From Lachnospira hominis (ex Liu et al. 2021) (lineage in GTDB: Bacteria > Bacillota > Clostridia > Lachnospirales > Lachnospiraceae), in contig NZ_JACOPD010000005.1 of the NCBI RefSeq assembly GCF_014287955.1, forward strand, positions 62,001 through 126,000: a stretch of 64,000 nt of DNA. The letters are read 5' to 3'. Shown in pieces: positions 1 through 9,357 of the stretch. The position numbers were made by a program, and so were the translations under genes. The notes beneath the pieces were generated by a model. The model did not search any database and was not told where the DNA came from. It was given only the letters and a program-made list of their open reading frames with translations. Each line of letters begins with the position of its first letter. Position 1 is the stretch's first letter.

Positions 1-1
1 A

Positions 2-400
2 AAACAGTTTTATGAAGTATATGCAAATAAAATTTATGAAAATAAAACATTGTTATCAGACAAGTATGCTCCTAAAGCGGTTGAATTATATAATTCGACA
101 AACACCGCATACAACGCAAACATAACTTTAAGTCAGAATGTCAGCAATTTTAAAACCATAGAGATATTTTTTGTCGATAACGACGGCGATGATAACAGCA
201 TAAGAATAAGAGCAGCGGCGGAAAAATTCAAAATGAATTCGCACGCATACGTAAGTGGTACGTGGTACGACAAGTTTACGTATTATGCCGTAAGCGGTAC
301 AAAGTTGAACTTCAGTTCTTCATATCAGAAAAATCAGGGTGGAGTTGTTGAAAGCGGTAATTATCATAAGATTTATAGGGTAGTCGGATATAAATATTAA
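2..400 (+). CDS. C-terminal part of a phage tail/fibre-type structural protein (5' end outside window)
   Basis: The reading frame is open to the left edge of the window, so this is the last 132 codons of a longer gene; the TTG near position 50 is probably an internal codon. The sequence is rich in Ser, Thr, Tyr, Asn and Gly with alternating hydrophobic residues, as expected for a beta-rich receptor-binding or baseplate-upper protein. It has no membrane segment. It precedes two small membrane proteins, an excisionase and an integrase, which is the order expected at the end of a prophage late operon. I do not recognise a specific family. The phage structural role is inferred from context and composition. 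Confidence 0.5.
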   Translation, partial: KQFYEVYANKIYENKTLLSDKYAPKAVELYNSTNTAYNANITLSQNVSNFKTIEIFFVDNDGDDNSIRIRAAAEKFKMNSHAYVSGTWYDKFTYYAVSGTKLNFSSSYQKNQGGVVESGNYHKIYRVVGYKY

Positions 401-437
401 CAAAAATGATTAATGGAAATCTGTAAAAGGAGGAATT

Positions 438-773
438 ATGGAATCTTGGTTTCAAATAATAATTACAATTTTTAGTTCGGTACTTGCGTCTTCTGGATTA
501 TGGGCGTATTTATCAAAACGAACAGAAAACAAAGATGTAAAGACAGAGATGCTTATTGGATTAGCACATGATAGGATTATGTATCTTGGTATGTCGTACA
601 TTGAGAGAGGATATATTACTCAGGATGAATACGAAAATTTGAAAGTATATCTTTTTGAACCATATGAAAAATTGGGAGGTAACGGTTCTGCTAAAAGAAC
701 TATGCAGGAGGTCGATAAACTTCCAATACATAAATTTATTCAAAATAAGGAGGACGAACATGATGAAACTTAA
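438..773 (+). CDS. Small phage-type membrane protein (lysis-module neighbour)
   Basis: A 111-residue protein starting at an ATG with an ideal AAAGGAGG site. Residues about 5-25 form one hydrophobic segment, followed by a charged, probably cytoplasmic tail. The tail includes a Tyr/Glu-rich stretch (IERGYITQDEYENL) that resembles proteins often found next to holins in Firmicutes prophages. Its end overlaps the following holin gene by 14 bases, suggesting translational coupling. A role in lysis or superinfection control is inference; no catalytic motif is visible. Confidence 0.6.
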   Translation: MESWFQIIITIFSSVLASSGLWAYLSKRTENKDVKTEMLIGLAHDRIMYLGMSYIERGYITQDEYENLKVYLFEPYEKLGGNGSAKRTMQEVDKLPIHKFIQNKEDEHDET

Positions 774-975
774 TGACAAGACTTACGACACACTGAAATG
801 GATTGCAATGTATTTGCTTCCAGCGGCTGGTACTTTATATTTTGCTCTTGCAGGCATTTGGGGACTCCCATATGGTGAGCAGGTTGTTGGTACGATTACA
901 GCTATTGATACATTCCTTGGAGTTATTCTTGGAATTAGCACAGCACAGTATAATAAGGCTAATAAAACGGAGTAG
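760..975 (+). CDS. Putative phage holin
   Basis: A 71-residue protein with two predicted membrane spans (about residues 14-33 and 40-62) and a short charged C-terminus (NKANKTE), matching small holins of Firmicutes phages that permeabilise the membrane at the end of the lytic cycle. The start is one of two adjacent ATGs (760, 763), with an AAGGAGG site just upstream; a longer in-frame extension lies inside the previous gene and lacks an RBS. A strong terminator follows immediately, so this is the last gene of its transcription unit. No endolysin gene follows it in this window. Holin identity rests on size, topology and context. Confidence 0.6.
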   Translation: MMKLNDKTYDTLKWIAMYLLPAAGTLYFALAGIWGLPYGEQVVGTITAIDTFLGVILGISTAQYNKANKTE

Positions 976-987
976 TGTCAGTATTTG

Positions 988-1025
988 TTAAGAGGGCGTG
1001 TGAATAGCATTCCCTCTTAATTTTT
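988..1025 (+). terminator. Rho-independent terminator of the phage late module
   Basis: Perfect 9-bp inverted repeat TTAAGAGGG/CCCTCTTAA with a 15-nt loop, followed by five T residues. It separates the holin from the excisionase/integrase unit. Confidence 0.85.
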
Positions 1026-1082
1026 CCGTACGTAGGTTACTGGTAAAAAGATTATGATTACCTCAAGACTGGAGGTGATTGT

Positions 1083-1265
1083 ATGAAAGATAAACTTTTA
1101 TTATCTATAAAGGAGACATCAGATTTATTTGGTATAGGTCAGCACCGATTAAGGGATATAATCCGTGAAGATTATGATTATAAATATCATTTAATGGTTG
1201 GTCGTGTTATAAAGATAAAAAGACAATCATTTGAAGAATTTATAAGCAAAGTAGAGCAGATATAA
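1083..1265 (+). CDS. xis: Excisionase (Tn916 Xis type)
   Basis: A 60-residue basic protein with a winged-helix/MerR-like N-terminus (SIKETSDLFGIGQHRLRDII) followed by a basic wing. This is the layout of the short excisionases of Tn916-type elements (about 67 residues). These bend DNA and direct the integrase toward excision. An ideal GGAGGTGATT site precedes the ATG. It lies 78 bases upstream of the integrase in the same orientation, which is the usual xis-int arrangement. Family assignment is by size, motif and position. Confidence 0.8.
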   Translation: MKDKLLLSIKETSDLFGIGQHRLRDIIREDYDYKYHLMVGRVIKIKRQSFEEFISKVEQI

Positions 1266-1277
1266 AATATCGACAAG

Positions 1278-1326
1278 GTGCCCTGGATGTGATATTATTA
1301 TTTAGTATTCATTCGAGGCACTTTTT
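1278..1326 (+). promoter_or_regulatory. Imperfect hairpin plus T-tract between xis and int
   Basis: GTGCC (1278-1282) can pair with GGCAC (1317-1321), with A-rich and T-rich flanks, and five T residues follow. The loop is long (34 nt). It resembles a weak terminator or attenuator limiting read-through into int, whose own GGAGGG ribosome site follows. The regulatory role is inference. Confidence 0.4.
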
Positions 1327-1343
1327 AATGGAGGGCTGAGAAT

Positions 1344-2585
1344 ATGGCAAATAAAACTAAATCTGAAAAAAACAAACCGAAAAGAAAAACGTTGAGGGCT
1401 GACGAATACTATAACTCAAAAACGAAAAGGTATGAGTATCATTATAAAGATGCTCTTGGAAAGGAAAGAGTGGTAAGCTCATATAGACTCGAACCTACGG
1501 ATCAATTACCAAAAGGTAAGCGTTCGGGGAAAAGTTTACGTGAAAAGGAGGCAGAATTAAAAGTACAGTTAGAAAATAATATCGACATGGACGGAGCTAA
1601 ACTCACATTATTAGAAGTAATAGATAGATATCTTAAACACTTATATAATAGGAAAGAACTAACTCATAATACTAAGGTTGGATATAACACAACCATAAAA
1701 ACATTAGCACAGTACAAACTTGGTCACATGGAAATAGGTAAAATCAAACCAGAGCATTGTGAAGAATGGCTTTCAGATATGAAGAAAAAGCATAGAGGCT
1801 CAAGTATTCAGACTCAAATTAGTCTTATAAAAAGATCATTTGAATATGCAATCGATTATGATTACATAGTAAAAAATCCTTTCAGACGTATTACTACTGA
1901 TAAGAGTGATAGTAAGAAAATGGAAGCAATATCAATTCGGGATATGCAGCGATTCCTTGAATTTTGTTCAAAGGATGCTCATAGTGCTCATTGTTATGAC
2001 ATGATATATGTGCTGTTTTGGACTGGTTTAAGGGTATCAGAGTTATGCGGTCTAACACTTGATAATATAGATATGGAAAATCATTTAATTCGAGTAGAAA
2101 AACAACTGCAATGTATCAATCATACGCATGTTGTCTTACCGACGAAAACCATAAATGGAACAAGGTATGTTCCTATGACTGATGGTGTATATGAATGCTT
2201 TCAGAGAATATTGAAAAATCGTTATATTATGGGGGATATTGAACCAGTGTGCTATGATGAAAAAGGCAAAGCATATGAAGGATTTGTATTTCTGGCAACA
2301 AGAAGCAGAAAGACAATCGTTAGATCACATGTCGAAGAATACTTGCAAAACTGTATCAAGAGATTCAACAATGCAAATTCTGATAATCCTATACGGAAAT
2401 TTGAGCCGCATATATGTCGCCATACATTCGCTACGAATATGCAGGGATTACCACCAAAAACATTACAGTATATATTAGGACATGGAAACATAGTTACAAC
2501 TATGAATAACTATGTAAGTGCGAAACCAAGTGAGCAGCAACTTGTAGAGATTAACTTGCTTGCAGCATCAATAAATACTAATTAG
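1344..2585 (+). CDS. int: Tyrosine site-specific integrase (Tn916 Int-like)
   Basis: A 413-residue integrase that catalyses site-specific integration and excision of the element. The N-terminal about 85 residues are a basic AP2-like arm-binding domain. Residues about 87-185 form the SAM-like core-binding domain. The C-terminal catalytic domain holds the expected residues: Arg230 in TGLRVSELCGL, a Lys near 268, His356 and Arg359 in PHICRHTFAT, His380 in ILGHG, and the nucleophile Tyr390 in MNNYV. The set is complete, so the enzyme looks active. GGAGGG lies upstream of the ATG. The gene sits at the right end of the element with the chromosomal his genes just beyond, as expected for an int-proximal attachment site. 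Confidence 0.95.
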   Translation: MANKTKSEKNKPKRKTLRADEYYNSKTKRYEYHYKDALGKERVVSSYRLEPTDQLPKGKRSGKSLREKEAELKVQLENNIDMDGAKLTLLEVIDRYLKHLYNRKELTHNTKVGYNTTIKTLAQYKLGHMEIGKIKPEHCEEWLSDMKKKHRGSSIQTQISLIKRSFEYAIDYDYIVKNPFRRITTDKSDSKKMEAISIRDMQRFLEFCSKDAHSAHCYDMIYVLFWTGLRVSELCGLTLDNIDMENHLIRVEKQLQCINHTHVVLPTKTINGTRYVPMTDGVYECFQRILKNRYIMGDIEPVCYDEKGKAYEGFVFLATRSRKTIVRSHVEEYLQNCIKRFNNANSDNPIRKFEPHICRHTFATNMQGLPPKTLQYILGHGNIVTTMNNYVSAKPSEQQLVEINLLAASINTN

Positions 2586-2735
2586 TATAAAAAATCACGT
2601 ACTAATTATTTACTAAATATATGCTGGTATGAGATGTAATTAAATATAATAAAGAGTAATGAAATGGAATGACTCCAAAAGCTGTAAGTGGCTTAATTAC
2701 TCAAAGAATGAAGTAATGAATGGAGATGATAATAA
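2586..2735. other. Element-chromosome junction (candidate attachment-site region)
   Basis: This 150-base gap between int and hisH must hold the element boundary if the his genes are chromosomal. It contains ACTAATTA twice (about 2578 and 2610) and a TATAAT at 2645-2650 with no convincing -35. No tRNA gene or tRNA 3' end is visible, so the target is not an obvious tRNA. The exact att core cannot be set without the left end of the element. Confidence 0.4.
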
Positions 2736-3341
2736 ATGATAGCTATAATCGATTATGACGCGGGCAATTTAAAGAGTGTAGAAAAGGCATTAAAGTATTT
2801 AGGTCAGGATGTTATTGTATCAAGAGATTCGAGTGAGATACTTCAGGCTGATAAGGTTATTCTTCCGGGCGTAGGTTCATTTGGAGATGCAATGAATAAC
2901 CTTGACCATTTTAATCTTGTTGATACAATAAAAAAAGTAGCCGAAAAGGATACGCCATTTTTAGGAATCTGTCTTGGATTACAGCTTTTATTTGAAAAGA
3001 GTGATGAGACACCGGGAGCAGAGGGACTTGGAATTCTTAAAGGAGAGATATTAAGAATTCCACCAAAGGAAGGATTGAAGATTCCTCATATGGGATGGAA
3101 TTCACTTAATATAAAGCCACAGGCAAGATTGTTTGACGGAATTGCTAATAACTCTTACGTTTATTTTGTACATTCATATTATCTTAAAGCTGAGGATGAA
3201 AATATAGTTGCAGCTTCAACTGAATATTCAACACATATTCATGCTTCTGTTGAATCAGGAAATATATTTGCATGTCAGTTCCATCCTGAAAAGAGCAGTG
3301 ATGTTGGTTTGAGAATTTTGAAGAACTTTGCTTCATTATAA
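2736..3341 (+). CDS. hisH: Imidazole glycerol phosphate synthase, glutamine amidotransferase subunit
   Basis: A 201-residue class I glutaminase. It releases ammonia from glutamine and channels it to HisF to make IGP and AICAR in histidine biosynthesis. The catalytic triad is visible: Cys79 in LGICLGLQ, and His183 and Glu185 in FHPEKS. The oxyanion-strand motif PGVGSFG lies at about 44-50. Length equals the family norm. It is followed 33 bases later by its partner hisF. The rest of the his pathway is not in the window. The integrated element lies immediately upstream, so any earlier his genes would be on the far side of it. Confidence 0.96.
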   Translation: MIAIIDYDAGNLKSVEKALKYLGQDVIVSRDSSEILQADKVILPGVGSFGDAMNNLDHFNLVDTIKKVAEKDTPFLGICLGLQLLFEKSDETPGAEGLGILKGEILRIPPKEGLKIPHMGWNSLNIKPQARLFDGIANNSYVYFVHSYYLKAEDENIVAASTEYSTHIHASVESGNIFACQFHPEKSSDVGLRILKNFASL

Positions 3342-3374
3342 TATTAGTAATTATATTGATTGGAGATATAATAT

Positions 3375-4136
3375 ATGTTTACAAAGAGAATTATTCCATG
3401 TCTGGATTGTAAAAACGGAAGAGTTGTAAAGGGGACTAATTTTGTGGATCTGCGTGATGCAGGAGACCCGGTTGAAGTTGCCCAGATGTATGATAAATCA
3501 GGAGCTGATGAACTTGTATTTCTTGATATCACAGCTTCAAGTGACGGAAGAAGTACAACTGTAGATTTGGTAAGAAAGGTTGCTGAAAAGGTATTTATTC
3601 CATTTACAGTTGGTGGTGGAATAAGAAGTGTTGATGACTTTAAGGTGCTTTTGAGAGAAGGTGCAGATAAGATTTCAATTAATTCGGCAGCTATTATGAA
3701 TCCGACACTTATAAGTGAAGCAGCAGACAAGTTTGGAAGCCAGTGTGTTGTGGTTGCAATAGATGCTAAAAAACGCGATAATGGCAGTGGATGGAGTATT
3801 TATAAAAATGGTGGCCGTGTTGATATGAATATTGATGCGGTTGAGTGGGCAATGAAAGCTGAAAAGCTTGGTGCCGGCGAGATACTTCTGACAAGTATGG
3901 ATTGTGATGGAACTAAGGCTGGATATGATATTGAGCTTACAAGAACAATTGCAGAAAATGTATCCATTCCCGTAATTGCCTCAGGCGGAGCAGGTAGTAT
4001 GGAACATTTTTATGATGCTTTTACTGAAGGAAAAGCAGATGCAGCTTTGGCAGCGTCATTGTTCCATTATAAAGAAATGGAAATAATGGATTTAAAGAAA
4101 TATCTTGCAAATAGAGATATTTCTATGCGTTTATAG
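3375..4136 (+). CDS. hisF: Imidazole glycerol phosphate synthase, cyclase subunit
   Basis: A 253-residue (beta/alpha)8 barrel that condenses PRFAR with HisH-derived ammonia to give imidazole glycerol phosphate and AICAR. The two catalytic aspartates are present: Asp11 ([15 protein letters not shown]) and Asp130 (VVVAIDAKK). The phosphate-binding glycines are seen in TVGGGIRS and ASGGAGS. Length is normal. It is translated from a GGAGATATAATAT site 33 bases after hisH and is clearly one operon with it; ung follows after 13 bases. Confidence 0.97.
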   Translation: MFTKRIIPCLDCKNGRVVKGTNFVDLRDAGDPVEVAQMYDKSGADELVFLDITASSDGRSTTVDLVRKVAEKVFIPFTVGGGIRSVDDFKVLLREGADKISINSAAIMNPTLISEAADKFGSQCVVVAIDAKKRDNGSGWSIYKNGGRVDMNIDAVEWAMKAEKLGAGEILLTSMDCDGTKAGYDIELTRTIAENVSIPVIASGGAGSMEHFYDAFTEGKADAALAASLFHYKEMEIMDLKKYLANRDISMRL

Positions 4137-4149
4137 AGGTGTATAAAAT

Positions 4150-4827
4150 ATGTCAATGATTAATAATGACTGGCTTGATGCAATAAGCCCGGAATTTTCA
4201 AAGGATTATTACAAAAAATTATATACATTTGTAAAGGATGAATATAGTAAAACAATTATATATCCGCCTGCAGAAGATATATTTAATGCATTTCATTTTA
4301 CACCTTTAAGTAAAGTGAAAGTGCTGCTTCTTGGACAGGATCCATACCATAATGAAAATCAGGCACATGGGTTAAGTTTTTCTGTACTTCCATCACAGCA
4401 TGATATTCCACCATCATTGCAGAATATATATAAAGAACTGCATGAGGACTGTGGATGTTATATTCCTAATAACGGATATTTGAAAAAGTGGGCAGACCAG
4501 GGCGTTTTGCTATTAAATACTGTACTTACAGTACGTGCACATCAGGCCAATTCGCATCAGGGAAGAGGTTGGGAAAATTTTACAGATGCAGTTATTCAGG
4601 CTGTTAATGCACAGGACAGACCTATTGTATACATGCTCTGGGGAAGACCGGCACAAAGTAAAATCCCAATGCTTACTAATCCAAAGCATCTTATACTTAC
4701 AGCACCTCATCCAAGTCCGCTCTCAGCATACAGAGGCTTTTTTGGCTGTAAACATTTTAGCAAAGCTAATGAATTTTTGAAAGCAAATGGAGCAGAGCCG
4801 ATTGACTGGCAGATAGAAAATATATAG
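4150..4827 (+). CDS. ung: Uracil-DNA glycosylase, family 1
   Basis: A 225-residue enzyme that removes uracil from DNA at the start of base-excision repair. It has the family-1 water-activating motif GQDPYH with Asp64, and the His-containing minor-groove loop HPSPLSAYRG with His187. Both catalytic motifs are intact. ATG at 4150 has a GAGGTG site; an alternative ATG lies two codons later. It is the last gene of a hisH-hisF-ung unit, closed by a very strong terminator. The coupling to histidine genes probably reflects simple operon packing. Confidence 0.96.
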   Translation: MSMINNDWLDAISPEFSKDYYKKLYTFVKDEYSKTIIYPPAEDIFNAFHFTPLSKVKVLLLGQDPYHNENQAHGLSFSVLPSQHDIPPSLQNIYKELHEDCGCYIPNNGYLKKWADQGVLLLNTVLTVRAHQANSHQGRGWENFTDAVIQAVNAQDRPIVYMLWGRPAQSKIPMLTNPKHLILTAPHPSPLSAYRGFFGCKHFSKANEFLKANGAEPIDWQIENI

Positions 4828-4840
4828 AAATACGTAATAA

Positions 4841-4878
4841 AATCCCCCGGGTGTCTGATGACACCCGGGGGATTTTTT
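4841..4878 (+). terminator. Strong Rho-independent terminator after ung
   Basis: A 14-bp perfect stem (AATCCCCCGGGTGT paired with its complement across the loop CTGATG) continues into a T-run. The A-run on the other side means it could also act on minus-strand transcripts. Confidence 0.93.
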
Positions 4879-4936
4879 GAGCGAATTAAACACTCAATAT
4901 TAGGAGAACAATAATATGAATGAAAACTAGAAAGTT

Positions 4937-5053
4937 TTATTCATCTGAATCTAATTCGCTGTCTGCTAATGCACCAACAGAAGATACAATTACAACTGTG
5001 GCGATAATTGAAACAGCAACTCCAATGATTGGACCAATAAATAACATAAACAT
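4937..5053 (-). CDS. Candidate 38-residue single-pass membrane peptide
   Basis: A short ORF starting at an ATG at 5053. It encodes a hydrophobic segment (residues about 3-27; contains FIGPIIGVAVSIIATVVIV) and then an acidic tail ending SELDSDE. AAAGGGG lies 12 bases upstream of the ATG, slightly far; a second in-frame ATG is two codons on. The peptide is co-directional with the giant activase gene and starts 66 bases after its stop, so it could be co-transcribed. An imperfect palindrome (about 4917-4945) overlaps the stop codon. I do not recognise a family. The hydrophobic-then-acidic layout supports a real small membrane protein, but conservation would be needed to be sure. Confidence 0.45.
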   Translation of the reverse strand: MFMLFIGPIIGVAVSIIATVVIVSSVGALADSELDSDE

Positions 5054-5119
5054 TGAATAATCAATCCCCTTTACTAAATAAAATAAAGCTACGTTTTAAA
5101 AACTAATCTAATAATAACA

Positions 5120-8100
5120 CTACTTAGATTCTTTTGCAAGATTTTTATTTGCGGTTGCGAGCATAAGCTTGATTCTGTTAAGCTGGTTGACTTCTGAAGC
5201 ACCCGGGTCGTAGTCAACTGCAATGATATTTGACTCAGGGAAAGCAGCACGAAGCTCTTTAATTACGCCCTTACCAACAATATGGTTAGGAAGACATGCA
5301 AATGGCTGACAGCATACAATGTTTCCTGCACCATTATGTATGAGTTCAATCATTTCGCCTGTAAGCAGCCATCCTTCACCGGTCTGGTTGCCGAGTGAAA
5401 CAAGATCTTTTGCAAGAGCAGCTGTTTCTTGGATACTTGATGGAGCAGTAAAACGCTTGCTTTCTTTTAATGCTTTTGTAGAGCTCTTTCTGAACCATTC
5501 AAGAATTTTAATAACTGAATTGTTCAAAAATGCTGATTTCTTTGAAGCACCGAGGTAATCACGCTTGAAGTTTGCATTTTCGGCACAGTAAAGCAGAAAT
5601 CCCATAAGGTCAGGAACAACAGCTTCAGCACCTTCACTTTCAAGCAGGTCTACAATGTAATTGTTGGCAGAAGGAAGGAATTTTACAAGGATTTCTCCTA
5701 CAACACCAACTCTAGGTTTCTTAATATCAAGAAGTTCAATATTATCGAAATCTTTTATTATTGCACGGACGTTTTTATTGTATTCACGCATAGAAACTTT
5801 AGGCTGTGTCAGCTGTTCAATTAATACTTTTTTCCATTTCTCATGGAGAGCATTGACAGAACCTGGCACTTTCTCATATGGACGTGTTCTGTATACAACA
5901 TTCATAAATACATCACCATAAACAATAGCCATCATTGCTTTTTTGAGCATTTTCAGGTCGTATTTAAAACCTGAGTTGACTTCAAGCCCCTGTGCACTGA
6001 GTGATATTACAGGAATATAAGATAATCCAGCTTTTGAAAGTGCTCGTCTGATGAAACCGATATAGTTTGATGCACGGCATCCGCCGCCTGTCTGTGTGAT
6101 GATAATAGCTGTCTTGCTTAAATCATATTTACCTGAGAGAACAGCATTCATAATCTGTCCGACTACCATAAGAGAAGGGTAGCACGCATCATTATTTACA
6201 TATTTAAGTCCCATATCAACTGATGACTTATTGTCATTGTCAAGAACTTCAAAATTATATCCGCATGATGAGAGTGCAGGACCAAGCAGGTCAAAATGGA
6301 TTGGTGACATCTGAGGGCAGAGAATAGTATAATTCTTTCTCATTTCAGGTGTGAATTCTACTCTGCTAAATGCAGCACTTTCAATCTTTCTCTGGTAATG
6401 TTTCTTTTCACGTACCTTTAAAGCTGCGATGAGTGAACGTACACGGATTCTTGCAGCACCAAGGTTATTAACTTCGTCAATTTTAAGTACAGTATATATT
6501 TTACCGGCCTTTGTAAGGATATCATTTACTGCATCTGTTGTAACAGCATCAAGACCGCATCCGAAAGAATTAAGCTGGATAAGATCAAGGTTATCTTTTG
6601 TCTTAACATAGCTTGCAGCTGCATAAAGTCTTGAGTGGTACATCCACTGGTCCATAACGATGAGAGGACGGTCAACTTTACCAAGATGCGAGACTGAATC
6701 CTCTGTTAAAACAGCAATGCCATATGAATTGATAAGTTCAGGAATACCATGGTTGATTTCAGGGTCAACGTGATATGGACGACCGGCAAGGACGATACCG
6801 CGTTGACCGGTTTCATCAAGGTATTTGATAACTTCTTCACCTTTTTTATGTATGTCTTCCTTTGACTGCATAAGTTCATTCCATGCATCTTTAACAGCTG
6901 CTTTTACCTGTGATGACGGAATGTTATTGAATTCTTCAGAAAGACGTTTTTCAAGAATTTCAACATTTTCAAAAGAGAGGAATGGATTTCTGAAATCAAT
7001 ATTTTCAGTTTTTAATTCTTCTACATTATTTTTAATGTTTTCAGCATAAGATGTTACAATCGGACAGTTATAATGATTGTTTGTTTTTTCAATTTCTTTG
7101 TGTTCATAAGGAACGCATGGGTAGAAGATAAACTTAACACCCTGTTTAATAAGCCATGTTACATGTCCGTGTGCAAGTTTTGCCGGATAACATTCTGATT
7201 CTGATGGTATCGACTCAATACCGAGTTCATAAATCTTTCTGCTTGACTGTGGTGAAAGAACGACGCGATATCCTAATTTTGTAAAAAATGTATACCAGAA
7301 AGGATAATTTTCATACATGTTAAGCACACGAGGGATGCCGACAGTTCCCCGCGTTGCAGCATCTTCTGCAAGTGGTTCATAATCAAAAAGTCTGTGAAGC
7401 TTGTACTCAAAAAGATTTGGCATTTTTTCAGTTGTTTTTTCTTTTCCAAGTCCGCGTTCACAGCGGTTTCCTGTAATGAAACGTCTTCCGCCAGAGAATT
7501 TATTAATTGTAAGGTAGCAGTTGTTGGTACATCCCTTACAACGTGTCATTGTTGTGCTGTATGTAAGCTCGTTAATTTTGTCTATAGAAAGCATTGTAGA
7601 TTCTGAAATTCCGTCATAACGTTCTCTGGCTATTAATGCGGCACCAAATGCACCCATTATACCTGCAATGTCAGGACGGACTGCCTTTACGCCTGTGATT
7701 TTTTCAAAGCTTCTAAGGACAGCATCATTGTAGAATGTACCACCCTGAACAACGATATGTTTTCCAAGGTCACCCGGATCAGAAATTTTGATAACTTTGT
7801 AAAGTGCATTTTTGATAACAGAGTATGCAAGTCCGGCAGAAATATCAGCAACTTCTGCACCTTCTTTCTGAGCCTGTTTAACTTTTGAGTTCATGAATAC
7901 AGTACATCTTGTACCGAGGTCAATAGGATGTTTTGCAAAAAGAGCTTCTTTTGCAAAGTCCTGAACAGAGTAATTAAGTGATTTGGCAAATGTTTCAATG
8001 AATGAACCACATCCTGACGAACATGCCTCATTTAACTGTACTGAATCAACAGTCTGGTTTTTAATCTTGATACATTTCATATCCTGACCGCCGATATCAA

Positions 8101-9349
8101 TGATACAGTCTACTTCAGGGTCAAAAAATGCGGCAGCGTAGAAGTGTGATACTGTCTCAACTTCGCCGTCATCAAGCATAAGTGCTGATTTTATGAGAGC
8201 TTCGCCGTATCCTGTAGAACATGACTGTACAATCTTGGCATCTTTAGGGAGCTTTGTATAAATGTCTTTGATGGCACGTATTGTTGTGGCAAGCGGAGAA
8301 CCATTGTTACTGCTGTAAAATGAGTAGAGGAGTTTACCGTCTTCGCCTACGAGTGCAACTTTTGTGGTTGTAGAACCGGCATCAATACCAAGATAACAGT
8401 TGCCACTGTATGATGCGAGGTCAGCAGTAGGAACTTTTGCTTTATTATGTCTTTCTGTAAATGAAGAATAAGCTTCTTTATTTTCAAATAAAGGCTCCAT
8501 ACGTTCAACTTCAAAGTCAAGTTTAATCTTGCCCTGAAGACGTTTTATAATGTCTGAAACATCAACACATATATCTTCTTTGTAATTCATTGCAGAACCG
8601 ATTGCTGCAAAAAGATGAGAATGTTCTGGGGCAATAATCTGGTCAGGACCAAGATTTAATGTACGTATAAAAGCTTCTCTTAACTCTGATAAGAAGTGAA
8701 GAGGACCACCTAAAAATGCAACATTGCCACGGATTGGCTTACCACATGCAAGACCTGATATGGTCTGATTAACAACAGCCTGAAAAATAGAAGCTGACAA
8801 ATCTTCTTTTGTTGCACCTTCGTTGATAAGAGGCTGGATGTCTGATTTTGCGAAAACTCCACATCTTGCAGCGATAGGATATATAGATTTGTAATTTTTT
8901 GCATATTCATTAAGACCTGAGGCATCAGTCTGTAAAAGAGTAGCCATCTGGTCAATAAAAGAACCTGTACCGCCGGCACAGATACCATTCATACGCTGGT
9001 CAACACCATTAGTGAAATAGATAATCTTGGCATCTTCTCCACCAAGTTCTATTGCAACATCGCACTGCGGAGCTTCAGCCTGAAGAGCAGTGGAAACGGC
9101 AACAACTTCCTGCGTAAAAGGAACTTCAAGATGTTTGGCAAGAGTGAGACCGCCTGAACCTGTAATTACAGGGTGGCAGTTAAAATTACCAACAGAAGCT
9201 ACAGCTTTTTCAAGAAGCGACTGTAATGTTTCCTGTATATTGGCAAAATGACGTTCATAGTCTGAAAAAATCACTGTATTATTGTCATCAATAAGAGCAA
9301 TTTTAACGGTGGTTGAACCTATATCAATTCCAAGTTTATATGAATTCAT
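5120..9349 (-). CDS. Giant 2-hydroxyacyl-CoA dehydratase activase-like protein (two ASKHA domains, DUF2229, HgdB-like region)
   Basis: A 1,409-residue protein. Two ASKHA/BcrAD-type ATPase domains come first: [10 protein letters not shown] near residue 10 with [10 protein letters not shown] near 125, then [10 protein letters not shown] near 322 with CSSGCGSF. The cysteines in these loops ligate the inter-subunit 4Fe-4S cluster in the HgdC family. A Cys-rich strip (CKGCTNNC) and a region resembling DUF2229 and the HgdB-type dehydratase subunit fill the rest. Known activases use ATP to drive one electron into a dehydratase; the natural substrate of this long fused form is not established. The ATG at 9349 gives the usual family N-terminus. 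A TTG at 9364 is closer to the Shine-Dalgarno, but see the hairpin entry. No separate dehydratase subunits are nearby. Confidence 0.88.
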   Translation of the reverse strand: MNSYKLGIDIGSTTVKIALIDDNNTVIFSDYERHFANIQETLQSLLEKAVASVGNFNCHPVITGSGGLTLAKHLEVPFTQEVVAVSTALQAEAPQCDVAIELGGEDAKIIYFTNGVDQRMNGICAGGTGSFIDQMATLLQTDASGLNEYAKNYKSIYPIAARCGVFAKSDIQPLINEGATKEDLSASIFQAVVNQTISGLACGKPIRGNVAFLGGPLHFLSELREAFIRTLNLGPDQIIAPEHSHLFAAIGSAMNYKEDICVDVSDIIKRLQGKIKLDFEVERMEPLFENKEAYSSFTERHNKAKVPTADLASYSGNCYLGIDAGSTTTKVALVGEDGKLLYSFYSSNNGSPLATTIRAIKDIYTKLPKDAKIVQSCSTGYGEALIKSALMLDDGEVETVSHFYAAAFFDPEVDCIIDIGGQDMKCIKIKNQTVDSVQLNEACSSGCGSFIETFAKSLNYSVQDFAKEALFAKHPIDLGTRCTVFMNSKVKQAQKEGAEVADISAGLAYSVIKNALYKVIKISDPGDLGKHIVVQGGTFYNDAVLRSFEKITGVKAVRPDIAGIMGAFGAALIARERYDGISESTMLSIDKINELTYSTTMTRCKGCTNNCYLTINKFSGGRRFITGNRCERGLGKEKTTEKMPNLFEYKLHRLFDYEPLAEDAATRGTVGIPRVLNMYENYPFWYTFFTKLGYRVVLSPQSSRKIYELGIESIPSESECYPAKLAHGHVTWLIKQGVKFIFYPCVPYEHKEIEKTNNHYNCPIVTSYAENIKNNVEELKTENIDFRNPFLSFENVEILEKRLSEEFNNIPSSQVKAAVKDAWNELMQSKEDIHKKGEEVIKYLDETGQRGIVLAGRPYHVDPEINHGIPELINSYGIAVLTEDSVSHLGKVDRPLIVMDQWMYHSRLYAAASYVKTKDNLDLIQLNSFGCGLDAVTTDAVNDILTKAGKIYTVLKIDEVNNLGAARIRVRSLIAALKVREKKHYQRKIESAAFSRVEFTPEMRKNYTILCPQMSPIHFDLLGPALSSCGYNFEVLDNDNKSSVDMGLKYVNNDACYPSLMVVGQIMNAVLSGKYDLSKTAIIITQTGGGCRASNYIGFIRRALSKAGLSYIPVISLSAQGLEVNSGFKYDLKMLKKAMMAIVYGDVFMNVVYRTRPYEKVPGSVNALHEKWKKVLIEQLTQPKVSMREYNKNVRAIIKDFDNIELLDIKKPRVGVVGEILVKFLPSANNYIVDLLESEGAEAVVPDLMGFLLYCAENANFKRDYLGASKKSAFLNNSVIKILEWFRKSSTKALKESKRFTAPSSIQETAALAKDLVSLGNQTGEGWLLTGEMIELIHNGAGNIVCCQPFACLPNHIVGKGVIKELRAAFPESNIIAVDYDPGASEVNQLNRIKLMLATANKNLAKESK

Positions 9350-9357
9350 AAAAATAT

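Noticed and set aside
655..759. A longer holin frame starting at 655.
   Set aside because: It is an out-of-frame shadow of the preceding gene with no ribosome site; AAGGAGG fits the ATG at 760.
2586..2735. A tRNA gene or tRNA fragment as phage attachment site next to int.
   Set aside because: No cloverleaf, T-arm GTTCRA motif or CCA-like end is visible in this gap.
4917..4931. A minimal ORF ATG-AAT-GAA-AAC-TAG behind GGAGAA.
   Set aside because: It encodes only four residues and lies inside the palindrome at 4917-4945; it is most likely chance.
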